DNA from: Nitratiruptor sp.
Lineage (GTDB): Bacteria > Campylobacterota > Campylobacteria > Campylobacterales > Nitratiruptoraceae
DNA: 8,081 bases
Reading direction: 5' to 3'
Assembly (NCBI GenBank): GCA_015494595.1
Contig: WGAX01000193.1
Span: forward strand, 1-8,081
The translations under genes were made by a program, and so were the position numbers. Numbering within the stretch: the first letter of the stretch is position 1; each line of letters begins with the position of its first letter. This document shows positions 1-7,743 of this stretch, one piece after another. The notes beneath the pieces were generated by a model. That model made no database searches and was not told the DNA's origin. It saw only the letters and a program-made list of their open reading frames with translations.

Positions 1-288
1 TTGGAAATCTATGCAAAAAGCGGCATTATCACAAAATCATCCCTCATTGTTGGTTTTGGAGAGAGCAAAAAAGAGATTGAAGAGACACTTTTGGATCTTA
101 AAAGCGTTGGTGTACGTCAGGTAACGATCGGACAGTATCTGCGCCCTACAATAGAGCAACTACCTGTACAAAAGTATTACACACCAGAAGAATTTTGTGA
201 AATTGAAGCAATAGCCAAGACAATAGGATTTGATGCAGTAGTGGCAGGAAGCCTTGTTCGCAGTAGTTACTATGCAGAAAGGTTGTAG
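1..288 (+). CDS. lipA: Lipoyl synthase, C-terminal fragment (5' end outside window)
   Basis: This is the last 95 codons of a radical-SAM lipoyl synthase, which inserts two sulfurs into protein-bound octanoyl groups to make the lipoyl cofactor of 2-oxoacid dehydrogenase and glycine-cleavage proteins. Visible family signatures are TKSSLIVGFGE (fragment residues 11-21; TKSG-MxGLGE in most homologues), IGQYLRP (43-49), the YYTPEEF segment (59-65) and the terminal LVRSSY (85-90). A serine of this RSS motif ligates the auxiliary iron-sulfur cluster in characterised LipA. The family is usually about 280-300 residues, so roughly two thirds, including both cysteine motifs, lies upstream. The TTG at position 1 is therefore an internal leucine codon, not a start. 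The TAG stop abuts the ATG of the next gene, so the two are probably co-transcribed and perhaps translationally coupled. Confidence 0.93.
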   Translation: MEIYAKSGIITKSSLIVGFGESKKEIEETLLDLKSVGVRQVTIGQYLRPTIEQLPVQKYYTPEEFCEIEAIAKTIGFDAVVAGSLVRSSYYAERL

Positions 289-2199
289 ATGAAAGAGTAT
301 GAAATATATGAGTTACTCAAAAAGTATGGTATCAATACGCCAAAATATGAGGTATTTGATATAGATGCACCACTCTACTTTGATAGATTTCCAGCCGTTT
401 TAAAAATAGCCTCTGATAAGGTAGTGCACAAAAGCGATGTGGGAGGAGTACGTGTCGGTATCGACTCTCCCGAAGAGCTAGAAGTTGCGCGCCAAGAGGT
501 AGTAGAAAATCTTCAGCAACGAGGCATCTTCTTGGATATTAATGATAAATTTATTGTCGAAGAGTTCGTACAAGGAGAGGAGTTTTACATAGGAGGACTC
601 TATGATACGATTTTTGAAGAGATTCTTTTATTTGGCAAAGGGGGCACACTCATAGAAATCGAAAAGGATGTGTGTTACATCGATACACAAGCGAATAAAG
701 AAGAGATACTTCGCAGTTTCAAAACGACAAAAATCTCTAAAATGTTTCCAACATTCCGAGGCAAAAAGTATAGACTCGAGTTTGTTGTGGATGTGGTACA
801 AAAATTTCAAAAGCTTTTCATAAACGAAAATATTGAGCAATTCGATGTAAACCCTCTCATCTATACTGATGAAGGCTTTGTAGCAGTAGATGCGAGACTT
901 AAACCTGGCAAAAAACAAAAAAGAGCAAAACGCATAAGAAGCAGCAATATCTTTGCAAACCAAAATATTGCCATATTTGGAGCTACGGATAAAGAAAATA
1001 AAGTTGGCTACGCCTTAGCGAAAAACTCTCTTAGCTCCAGTGCAAATATCTATTTTGTCAATCCACATCTTGATACGCTTTTTGGCAAAAAGGTCTATAA
1101 AAGCATTGATGAGCTTCCTCCTATCGATACCGCTGTGATTGCGATTCCAGCGCACTTAGTGCTAGAGCTCATTGAAGAGCTGGGTAAAAGAGGTGTAAAA
1201 AATATTATCGTCATCTCTGCTGGATTTAAGGAGGTGGGAAATAAAGAGGCTGAAGAAAAGATGGCCAGTTTGGCACGAAAATATGATCTAAATGTCATAG
1301 GACCAAACTGTCTTGGCATCTACAATAGCCAAAAAAATCTCAATCTCACTTTCGCAAGAGCATCTATTCTTCCTGGCAATATCGCTCTTATCTCCCAATC
1401 TGGAGCAGTGCTTACTGCCCTTATCGATAAAGCCTATACCCACTCTCTTGGTTTTTCCCACATTATTTCACTAGGCAATATGGCAGATTTTGATTTTGCA
1501 GATGCTATAAATGCAATGGAACAAGAAGAAAATTGTATATACATTAATATATATGCAGAGGGATTACAAAATGGTAAAAGCTACCTTGAAGCTATTCGCA
1601 ATACCAATAAACCTATAGCTATTTACAAAGCTGGAAAAACAAAAGAGGCTAAAAAGGCAGCTTTTTCCCATACTGGCAATATAAGTGGTGATTATGACAT
1701 GCTAATAGGACTTAGCTATGCAGCAGGGGCAATAATCAAAGAGGATATAGATGAGCTTATTTTTGCTTCTCAATTTGCACATTTCTCTGAAGTACTCATT
1801 ATTACAAATGCAGGGGGACCTGGTACAATTTTAACAGATCTTGTAGTACAACACGGAAAAAAAATATATAGACTTAGTAAGCAGGAGATAGAGCAACTTA
1901 ATGCTATTTTACCATCTACTTGGTCACACAATAACCCAGTAGATATAATTGGCGATGCAACTGCTCAACGCTATCAAAAAACTCTTGAAGTACTCTATAA
2001 ACCTCATCTTCTAATTTTTGTATTAGTAACACCACAATTTATGACAGAGCCACTGCCAATAGCTAAAATCATAACCAAATATAAAAATGTAATACCTATC
2101 TTCTTTGGAGAAGAGTCTTTTAAAGAAGTTTTTAACTATTTTCAAGAGCAAAAAGTACTCTATTTTAATGATCTTGAAAATGTAGCTAATATCTTATAA
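289..2199 (+). CDS. NDP-forming acyl-CoA (acetate-CoA ligase, ADP-forming type) synthetase, ATP-grasp domain first
   Basis: This 636-residue fused enzyme belongs to the NDP-forming acyl-CoA synthetase superfamily, whose members interconvert acyl-CoA + ADP + Pi and acid + CoA + ATP. Residues 1-205 form an ATP-grasp_5 domain: PAVLKI with Lys39, HKSDVGGV at 47-54, FGKGG at 115-119, DVNPL at 186-190 and a closing VDARL. Residues about 221-350 are a CoA-binding Rossmann domain (IFGATD, VIGPNCLG). Residues about 360-500 are the ligase domain, with SQSG at 369-372 and SHTG at 460-463; His461 matches the phosphorylated catalytic histidine of the family. A further flavodoxin-like ligase subdomain (NAGGPG, 507-512) ends the protein. 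The usual fused order puts ATP-grasp last, so this is the beta-alpha arrangement. There is no GNAT domain, so it is not a Pat-type lysine acetyltransferase. An AGAAAGG Shine-Dalgarno inside lipA (276-282) supports the ATG. The acyl substrate cannot be read from sequence; acetate is the default guess. Confidence 0.88.
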   Translation: MKEYEIYELLKKYGINTPKYEVFDIDAPLYFDRFPAVLKIASDKVVHKSDVGGVRVGIDSPEELEVARQEVVENLQQRGIFLDINDKFIVEEFVQGEEFYIGGLYDTIFEEILLFGKGGTLIEIEKDVCYIDTQANKEEILRSFKTTKISKMFPTFRGKKYRLEFVVDVVQKFQKLFINENIEQFDVNPLIYTDEGFVAVDARLKPGKKQKRAKRIRSSNIFANQNIAIFGATDKENKVGYALAKNSLSSSANIYFVNPHLDTLFGKKVYKSIDELPPIDTAVIAIPAHLVLELIEELGKRGVKNIIVISAGFKEVGNKEAEEKMASLARKYDLNVIGPNCLGIYNSQKNLNLTFARASILPGNIALISQSGAVLTALIDKAYTHSLGFSHIISLGNMADFDFADAINAMEQEENCIYINIYAEGLQNGKSYLEAIRNTNKPIAIYKAGKTKEAKKAAFSHTGNISGDYDMLIGLSYAAGAIIKEDIDELIFASQFAHFSEVLIITNAGGPGTILTDLVVQHGKKIYRLSKQEIEQLNAILPSTWSHNNPVDIIGDATAQRYQKTLEVLYKPHLLIFVLVTPQFMTEPLPIAKIITKYKNVIPIFFGEESFKEVFNYFQEQKVLYFNDLENVANIL

Positions 2200-2204
2200 G
2201 GGGG
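2198..2204 (+). promoter_or_regulatory. Ribosome binding site fixing the GTG start of ppsA
   Basis: AAGGGGG lies five bases before the GTG at 2210 and begins inside the TAA stop of the preceding gene. The spacing, and the immediate match of the following residues to the PEP synthase N-terminus (KWFKEI, then VGGKNASLGEM), support GTG as the true start. Confidence 0.75.
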
Positions 2205-2209
2205 AAATT

Positions 2210-4603
2210 GTGAGTACATATATCAAATGGTTTAAAGAGATAAGCATAAAAGATGTGGCAGAAGTTGGCGGCAAAAATGCAAGCCTAGGTGAAATGTATA
2301 GCCATCTCGCCCCACTTGGTATCAATGTGCCAAATGGCTTTGCTGTTACTGCTACAGCATACCGCCATTACCTAGATACCAACAATCTGTGGGAGCCGCT
2401 TAACAAACTTTTTGAAAATTTTAATCCTGATGATATTGAAAAACTTCAGGAGGTGGGTAAAACTGCTCGTAATCTTATTATGCAAGGAGAAGTTCCTGCT
2501 GATCTCAAGAAAGAGATTTTAGACAATTACCATAAACTCCAAGAGGAGTATGGAGAGGATGTAAGCTTGGCGGTACGCAGCAGTGCCACTGCAGAAGACT
2601 CTCCAACTGCCTCTTTTGCCGGTCAAAACGAAACATATCTCAATATTAAAGGTGATGAGCATCTACTTTGGGCATATAAAATGTGTCTAGCATCTAACTT
2701 TACCGATCGTAGCATAAACTATAAATTTATCCACCATTTCGATCCTATGAAAGTTTACCTATCAGTAGTAATAATGAAGATGGTTCGCAGTGATTTAGGC
2801 AGTAGCGGTGTAATGTTTAGCATCGATACAGAAACTGGTTTTCGCGATGTGGTCTTTATCAATGCTGCTTGGGGTCTTGGTGAAAATGTGGTACAAGGTA
2901 CTATCGATCCTGATGCATTTTATGCTCATAAACCTACCTTTAAAAAAGGCTTTCGTGCAGTTCTAAAGCGTATGCGAGGGAACAAAGAGAAAATGATGAT
3001 CTTTAGTGATACCCTTGAAAAAGCAAATCTAGCCCAGCAGTGGACAAAAAATATTAAAACCCCTATAGAAAAGCGTATGAAATTTGCCATTAGTGACAAT
3101 GAAGTATTGCAGCTTGCTGATTGGGCAATGAAAATAGAAGAGCACTACAGCCAAGTCAATGGCCGCTACACTCCTATGGATATGGAGTGGGCAAAAGATG
3201 GAATCGATGGCAAGCTCTATATGGTACAGGCTCGTCCCGAGACAGTACATAGCCAAGAAAAGATCACAGAATTTGAAATTTATCGCCTTCTAGAAAAAGG
3301 CAAAGTACTATTAACAGGCAATGCGGTTGGCGAAAAAATAGGTGCGGGGAATGTCAAAATTATGTTTAGTATGGCAGAGGCTGAGAAATTCAACGAGGGT
3401 GATGTGCTGGTAGCTCCCACTACCAGTCCCGATTGGGAGCCAGTGATGAAAAAAGCGAGTGCTATCATTACCGAAACAGGTGGACGCACCTGCCACGCAG
3501 CAATTGTGAGTCGTGAGCTTGGCAAACCTGCAGTAGTAGGAGCCAAAAATGCTACAAAAATCTTACATGACACGCAACCAGTAACTGTCAGCTGTGCTGA
3601 AGGCGAAATTGGCAAAATCTATGAAGGTATTCTAAAATATGAAGTGCAAAAAGTGGATATTTCCAAACTCCCAAAACCAAAAACAAAAATTATGATGAAT
3701 CTTGGCAATCCTGAGCTTGCCTTCTCTTTGGCTAAACTTCCTGTAGATGGCATAGGATTAGCAAGGATGGAGTTTATTATCAACAATTATATCAAAGCCC
3801 ACCCTATGGCCATTCGCCATCCTGAAATCCTTAGCGAAACAGAAAAAGCTCTTATCGATGAGCTGGCTTTTCCATTTGATGGGGATGCGATAGATTTTTT
3901 TGTCAAGACTCTTAGTGAAGGGGTAGCTACAATTGCTAGTAGCGTCTATCCGAAAAAATGTATTGTAAGAATGAGTGACTTCAAATCTAATGAGTATGCC
4001 AATTTATTAGGTGGTCGCCATTTTGAGCCAATTGAAGACAATCCTATGATTGGTTTTCGTGGAGCTGCGCGCTATACCCATCCTAACTACGCAGATGGTT
4101 TTGCACTGGAATGCAAGGCGATGAAACGTGCCATTTTTGACATGGGCTTTGATAATATAGTCTTGATGATCCCTTTTTGCCGAAGAATTGAAGAAGCAAA
4201 ACGAGTCAAAAAAGCTATAGAAGAAAATGGTCTCAAAGATGTGCCTATTTATATGATGTGTGAGATTCCCAATAATGTGATTTTGATTGATCAATTTTTA
4301 CAAATTTACGACGGTATTAGTATTGGCACAAATGATTTAACCCAGCTTACCCTTGGTGTGGATCGTGATAGCGAAATCGTTGCTTTCGATTATGATGAGA
4401 GAGATGAGGGAGTCAAAAAGATGGTGCAAATGGCAGTAGAAGGAGCAAAAAGAAACAATAAATACTCTGGACTATGTGGCCAAGCACCTAGTGATTATCC
4501 TGAATTTGCAGAGTTTTTGGTAAAGATTGGGATAGAGTCTATGAGTCTTAATCCTGATAGCGTACTTAAAATCATCAAAGATGTAGCGGAGATGGAGCGA
4601 TGA
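2210..4603 (+). CDS. ppsA: Phosphoenolpyruvate synthase (pyruvate, water dikinase)
   Basis: The enzyme makes PEP from pyruvate, ATP and water, releasing AMP and Pi, and is the entry step of gluconeogenesis from pyruvate. The 797 residues agree with the roughly 790-residue E. coli enzyme. The order is an N-terminal nucleotide-binding domain (VGGKNASLGEM at 19-29; AVRSSATAED at 121-130), then a central swivelling phosphohistidine domain (GGRTCHAAIVSRELG, 424-438, catalytic His429). A C-terminal PEP/pyruvate barrel follows (GLARMEF 516-522, GFRGAARY 615-622, MCEIPNN 683-689, GTNDLTQL 706-713, GLCGQAP 754-760 with the proton-donating Cys756). The RTCHAAIVSRELG form and the length separate it from the longer pyruvate phosphate dikinase. 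It starts at GTG 10 bases after the acyl-CoA synthetase and overlaps the next gene by ATGA, so it sits mid-operon. All expected catalytic residues are present. Confidence 0.97.
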   Translation: MSTYIKWFKEISIKDVAEVGGKNASLGEMYSHLAPLGINVPNGFAVTATAYRHYLDTNNLWEPLNKLFENFNPDDIEKLQEVGKTARNLIMQGEVPADLKKEILDNYHKLQEEYGEDVSLAVRSSATAEDSPTASFAGQNETYLNIKGDEHLLWAYKMCLASNFTDRSINYKFIHHFDPMKVYLSVVIMKMVRSDLGSSGVMFSIDTETGFRDVVFINAAWGLGENVVQGTIDPDAFYAHKPTFKKGFRAVLKRMRGNKEKMMIFSDTLEKANLAQQWTKNIKTPIEKRMKFAISDNEVLQLADWAMKIEEHYSQVNGRYTPMDMEWAKDGIDGKLYMVQARPETVHSQEKITEFEIYRLLEKGKVLLTGNAVGEKIGAGNVKIMFSMAEAEKFNEGDVLVAPTTSPDWEPVMKKASAIITETGGRTCHAAIVSRELGKPAVVGAKNATKILHDTQPVTVSCAEGEIGKIYEGILKYEVQKVDISKLPKPKTKIMMNLGNPELAFSLAKLPVDGIGLARMEFIINNYIKAHPMAIRHPEILSETEKALIDELAFPFDGDAIDFFVKTLSEGVATIASSVYPKKCIVRMSDFKSNEYANLLGGRHFEPIEDNPMIGFRGAARYTHPNYADGFALECKAMKRAIFDMGFDNIVLMIPFCRRIEEAKRVKKAIEENGLKDVPIYMMCEIPNNVILIDQFLQIYDGISIGTNDLTQLTLGVDRDSEIVAFDYDERDEGVKKMVQMAVEGAKRNNKYSGLCGQAPSDYPEFAEFLVKIGIESMSLNPDSVLKIIKDVAEMER

Positions 4604-5988
4604 CAATTGAGATAAGTTATGGTGCTGCCGAGGTTGTGACAGGATCATGCCATTTAGTTAAATTCGATGATGGCACAAAGGTGCTTATAGATTGCGGAAT
4701 GTTTCAAGGGCTTGATGAATATAAAAACTATGAGCCTTTGGGATTTAATCCAAGCGACATTGATTACCTGCTCGTTACGCATGGCCATCTCGATCATGTT
4801 GGGCGTATCCCCCTACTTTACAAAGAGGGATTTCGAGGCACTATCATAGCTACTGCTCCAACTTTTGATGTGATGAAAGTGGTGCTACTGGATACTGCAC
4901 ACTTAATGCAAGAGGATTTTGAAACTGCATATAGAAAAGCACAAAGACGCGGCGAAGAAGAGAGTGTTAAAAAACCACTCTATACTAAACTAGATGTCAA
5001 AGCAGTCCTTAAACTACCTCGCCGTACTGTCAAATATGGCCAAACTATAAAGCTTACCCCTGCTATTAAAGTGCGCTACAAAGATGCTGGCCACATTATT
5101 GGAGCAGCATTTATAGAGATTACATACAAAGAAGATGGAATTATAAAACAAGTAATATTTAGTGGAGACATAGGCAACCGCCAAGTCCATCTCAATCCTC
5201 CACCCTCTGCTCCCACAAGTGCACACGCAGTTTTTGTGGAGAGTACATATGGGGATAGACTCCATAAAAATTATGATACAAGTGTAGCAGAGTTTAAAGA
5301 GGCAATTTTGCATACTATTAAACATGATGGTAATGTACTTATTCCCTCTTTTGCAATAGAGCGCACACAGCAGCTTTTGTGTATCCTAGGTGAGATGTAC
5401 GAAAATGGAGAACTACCCCATTGGGCTAAAGTTTTTTTAGATTCACCAATGGCAATCCGTACTACCAGAATTTATGAGAAGTATAAACAGCTGCTTTCCG
5501 ATTACTGTAAACATAAACCTCACCCTTTTACATTTGCTAATCTTCACTTTGCCTCTACTCCAAATGCTTCAAGACGTATCAATGCTCTTAAACAAGGGAA
5601 TATTATCATCGCAGGCAGTGGCATGTGTAATGGAGGGCGAATTTTGCACCATTTCAAACACCGCATCTGGGATCCAAAGAATGCAGTCATTTTTGTTGGG
5701 TATCAAGCAGAAGGTACATTAGGCAGAGAGATTATCGAAGGAGCTAAGTTTATCGAAATTTATGGAGAAAAGATCAAAGTGGGTGCCAAAATCTATACAA
5801 TCAATGGCTTTTCTGCCCATGGTGATCAAAAAGAGCTTACAGATTGGGTAAGTAAAATCTCTGGGCTTGAGAAGATCTTTTTGGTACATGGTGAAGAAGA
5901 TAAACAACATATATTCAAAAAGCATCTCATTCAAACACTCCATAAAAAAGTGCACATAGTTAAACAGGGGGAAATAATTCATATTTAA
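4600..5988 (+). CDS. Beta-CASP metallo-beta-lactamase-fold RNase (YSH1/CPSF73-like)
   Basis: The predicted product is a 462-residue cytoplasmic zinc-dependent ribonuclease. The metallo-beta-lactamase part carries the metal ligands: Asp31 (LIDCGMF), His61/His63/Asp65/His66 (HGHLDH), His164 (DAGHIIGA) and Asp190 (FSGDIG). The inserted beta-CASP part shows motif A at Glu214 (VESTYGDR), the AGSGMCNGGR segment (338-347), motif B at His407 (GFSAHGD) and motif C at His430 (LVHGEE). A histidine at motif C is the signature of RNA-acting rather than DNA-acting members. There is no N-terminal KH domain as in archaeal aCPSF, and it lacks the RNase J C-terminal extension. Its ATG overlaps the ppsA stop (ATGA), with GGAGA at 4588-4592, so translation is probably coupled to PEP synthase. 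The target RNA is unknown. Endo- versus exonuclease activity cannot be decided from sequence. Confidence 0.92.
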   Translation: MTIEISYGAAEVVTGSCHLVKFDDGTKVLIDCGMFQGLDEYKNYEPLGFNPSDIDYLLVTHGHLDHVGRIPLLYKEGFRGTIIATAPTFDVMKVVLLDTAHLMQEDFETAYRKAQRRGEEESVKKPLYTKLDVKAVLKLPRRTVKYGQTIKLTPAIKVRYKDAGHIIGAAFIEITYKEDGIIKQVIFSGDIGNRQVHLNPPPSAPTSAHAVFVESTYGDRLHKNYDTSVAEFKEAILHTIKHDGNVLIPSFAIERTQQLLCILGEMYENGELPHWAKVFLDSPMAIRTTRIYEKYKQLLSDYCKHKPHPFTFANLHFASTPNASRRINALKQGNIIIAGSGMCNGGRILHHFKHRIWDPKNAVIFVGYQAEGTLGREIIEGAKFIEIYGEKIKVGAKIYTINGFSAHGDQKELTDWVSKISGLEKIFLVHGEEDKQHIFKKHLIQTLHKKVHIVKQGEIIHI

Positions 5989-5998
5989 TCAAAAAAAA

Positions 5999-6006
5999 GA
6001 TAAAAT
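5999..6006 (+). promoter_or_regulatory. Possible internal promoter (-10-like GATAAAAT) before gap
   Basis: GATAAAAT follows an A-run in the 43-base gap between the RNase and gap genes and resembles an Epsilonproteobacterial sigma-70 -10 box, a group in which the -35 box is weak. A start just downstream would give a short leader before the GAGGAG ribosome site at 6021-6026. No clear -35 hexamer is visible, and in this AT-rich DNA the match may be chance. Confidence 0.35.
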
Positions 6007-6031
6007 TGAGGCAAATTTATGAGGAGTTGGT

Positions 6032-7045
6032 ATGAAAAAAGTTGCAATAAACGGACTCGGACGAATAGGGAAAATGGTGCTTTGGCACTATATTCTCAAT
6101 AAACCTAAAAATATTGAGATTTGTGTTGCCAATGGTGGCAGTGGAACTGCCCAAGATCTTGCTTATATGCTCAAATTTGACTCTGTACATGGAAGATTTC
6201 CTGTAGATATTGAATATGGTGATGACTATTTACAAGTTGGCGATCAAAAAATTACACTTGTAACTGGTAGAGATCCCGAAAAACTTCCGTGGAAAGAGCT
6301 TGGCATAGATATTGTGCTTGAATGCACAGGTAAATTTACAAAACGTGCAGATGCAGCTAAGCATCTTGAAGCTGGAGCCAAAAAGGTTATCATTTCAGCT
6401 CCTAGTAAAGATGCAGAGCTTACTGTAGTTATGGGTGTTAATCATGATTGGTATGATCCAGATAAGCATGATGTAATATCCAATGCCTCATGTACCACCA
6501 ACTGTTTGGCACCAGCCATTAAAGTATTAAATGATAGTTTTGGTATAGAGAGTGCACTTGTTACAACTGTACATGCATATACATCAAGCCAAGTGACAGT
6601 AGATGCAAAAAAACCAGGAAAACACAGAAGAGGCAGAGCCGCAGCACAAAATATCATCCCAACTTCTACCGGTGCAGCTATTGCTACTACCAAAGTGATT
6701 CCAGAATTAGAGGGCAAAATGAACGCTTTGGCATTACGTGTACCTGTGCCTGATGTAGCGATCACCGATATCAATGCAACCCTTAAAAAAAGCGTAACTG
6801 TTGAAGAGGTAAATAAGGCTTTTGAAGAAGCAATGCAAAATAGTCTCAAAGGCATACTCGAAATCACTTACGATGAAGTAGTGTCAACTGATATCATTAA
6901 TAATCCTCACTCTTCTATCATTGACGGACTCTCCACGATGGTAGTAGATGGTAATAAAGTCAAAGTGTTTAGCTGGTATGATAATGAATATGGCTACAGT
7001 GGCAGACTTATGGAATTAGCAGATTTTATAGCGGCAAGGATGTAA
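6032..7045 (+). CDS. gap: Glyceraldehyde-3-phosphate dehydrogenase, probably NADP-capable
   Basis: The 337-residue phosphorylating GAPDH interconverts glyceraldehyde-3-phosphate and 1,3-bisphosphoglycerate. The N-terminal Rossmann motif is INGLGRIG (6-13). The catalytic pair is Cys154 in SNASCTTNCLAP and His181 in VHAYT. The substrate-binding segment IIPTSTGAA is at 208-216 and the C-terminal signature WYDNEYGYSGR at 315-325. The cofactor-selecting loop is unusual: where NAD enzymes have Asn-Asp-Leu-Thr, this one reads NGGSGT (34-39) and is one residue longer. The Leu-Pro pair after the catalytic histidine is Ala192-Lys193. Loss of that Asp and of Leu-Pro is associated with NADP use in plastid-type GAPDH and in engineered Bacillus enzymes, so I infer NADP(H) or dual specificity and a gluconeogenic role. 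GAGGAG five bases upstream fixes the ATG. The mutase gene follows after one base. Confidence 0.95.
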   Translation: MKKVAINGLGRIGKMVLWHYILNKPKNIEICVANGGSGTAQDLAYMLKFDSVHGRFPVDIEYGDDYLQVGDQKITLVTGRDPEKLPWKELGIDIVLECTGKFTKRADAAKHLEAGAKKVIISAPSKDAELTVVMGVNHDWYDPDKHDVISNASCTTNCLAPAIKVLNDSFGIESALVTTVHAYTSSQVTVDAKKPGKHRRGRAAAQNIIPTSTGAAIATTKVIPELEGKMNALALRVPVPDVAITDINATLKKSVTVEEVNKAFEEAMQNSLKGILEITYDEVVSTDIINNPHSSIIDGLSTMVVDGNKVKVFSWYDNEYGYSGRLMELADFIAARM

Positions 7046-7046
7046 C

Positions 7047-7739
7047 ATGAGACTTATACTTATACGCCATGGGCAAAGTGTCTGGAATGCAAAAAATCTC
7101 TTTACTGGTTGGATCGATATAGAATTGAGTGAAAAAGGAAAAGCAGAAGCCAAAAAAGCAGGCGAGCTGCTTAAAAATGCCAACATCTATCCAAATATTT
7201 GCTATACCTCTTATCTTAAGCGGGCTATTCATACAGCACAGATTGCCTTAAACGAGCTTGGCTGGGAGCATATTGATGTGATGCGCAGCTGGAAACTTAA
7301 TGAGCGCCACTATGGGGATTGGCAAGGCAAGAACAAAGATGAAGTCAAAACCAAATATGGTGAAGAGCTCTTTATGGCAGTGCGTAGAGGCTACGATACC
7401 CCTCCCCCACCCATTGAGGAGAGTGAGCCAGATTTTGAAGAGCGCTACCCTATAGATCCTAAATATGCTAACATTGGCTATCACCCAAAAAGTGAATCAC
7501 TCAAAGATACGAGAGAGCGAGTAATTGAATATTTTTATGAAGAGATTGTCCCCTCTTTACTGAAATATAAAGATGTGATGATCGCAGCTCATGGCAATTC
7601 ATTGAGGGCATTAATTATGTTTTTGGAAAAAATCGCTCCTGAAGATATTCACAAAATTGAGATTCCCACAGGAACGCCAATAGTTTATGAATTGACAAAA
7701 GAGCTTGTCATTAAAAACAAAACCATCTACAACCATTAA
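7047..7739 (+). CDS. gpmA: 2,3-bisphosphoglycerate-dependent phosphoglycerate mutase
   Basis: This enzyme interconverts 3- and 2-phosphoglycerate through a phosphohistidine intermediate, between GAPDH/phosphoglycerate kinase and enolase. It belongs to the histidine phosphatase superfamily. The N-terminal RHGQS (7-11) carries the phosphorylated His8. LFTGWIDIELSEKG (18-31), LKRAIHTAQ (57-65, Arg59), NERHYGDWQG (85-94, Glu86) and AAHGNSLRAL (180-189, His182) complete the active site. The length of 230 and the PPPPIEESEPDF insert are typical of GpmA rather than shorter phosphatase relatives such as GpmB or CobC. It starts one base after the gap stop with AAGGA at 7036-7040, so the two genes are co-transcribed. 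A hairpin follows the stop, suggesting it is the last gene of the operon. Confidence 0.95.
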   Translation: MRLILIRHGQSVWNAKNLFTGWIDIELSEKGKAEAKKAGELLKNANIYPNICYTSYLKRAIHTAQIALNELGWEHIDVMRSWKLNERHYGDWQGKNKDEVKTKYGEELFMAVRRGYDTPPPPIEESEPDFEERYPIDPKYANIGYHPKSESLKDTRERVIEYFYEEIVPSLLKYKDVMIAAHGNSLRALIMFLEKIAPEDIHKIEIPTGTPIVYELTKELVIKNKTIYNH

Positions 7740-7743
7740 AATA

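Noticed and set aside
1..3. TTG at the first base as a gene start
   Set aside because: The encoded residues continue a conserved internal LipA segment, so the gene begins outside the window.
3280..3615. Open frame on the - strand inside ppsA (111 codons)
   Set aside because: It covers the conserved phosphohistidine domain of PEP synthase in reverse, with no family resemblance; a shadow frame.
5474..5722. 82-codon + strand frame inside the RNase gene
   Set aside because: It is out of frame with the beta-CASP domain, whose motifs continue uninterrupted through this stretch, so there is no frameshift or nested gene to support.
6442..6867. 141-codon open frame on the - strand inside gap
   Set aside because: It lies wholly antisense to a gene with full GAPDH signatures, has no recognisable domain and is explained by codon bias of the + strand gene.
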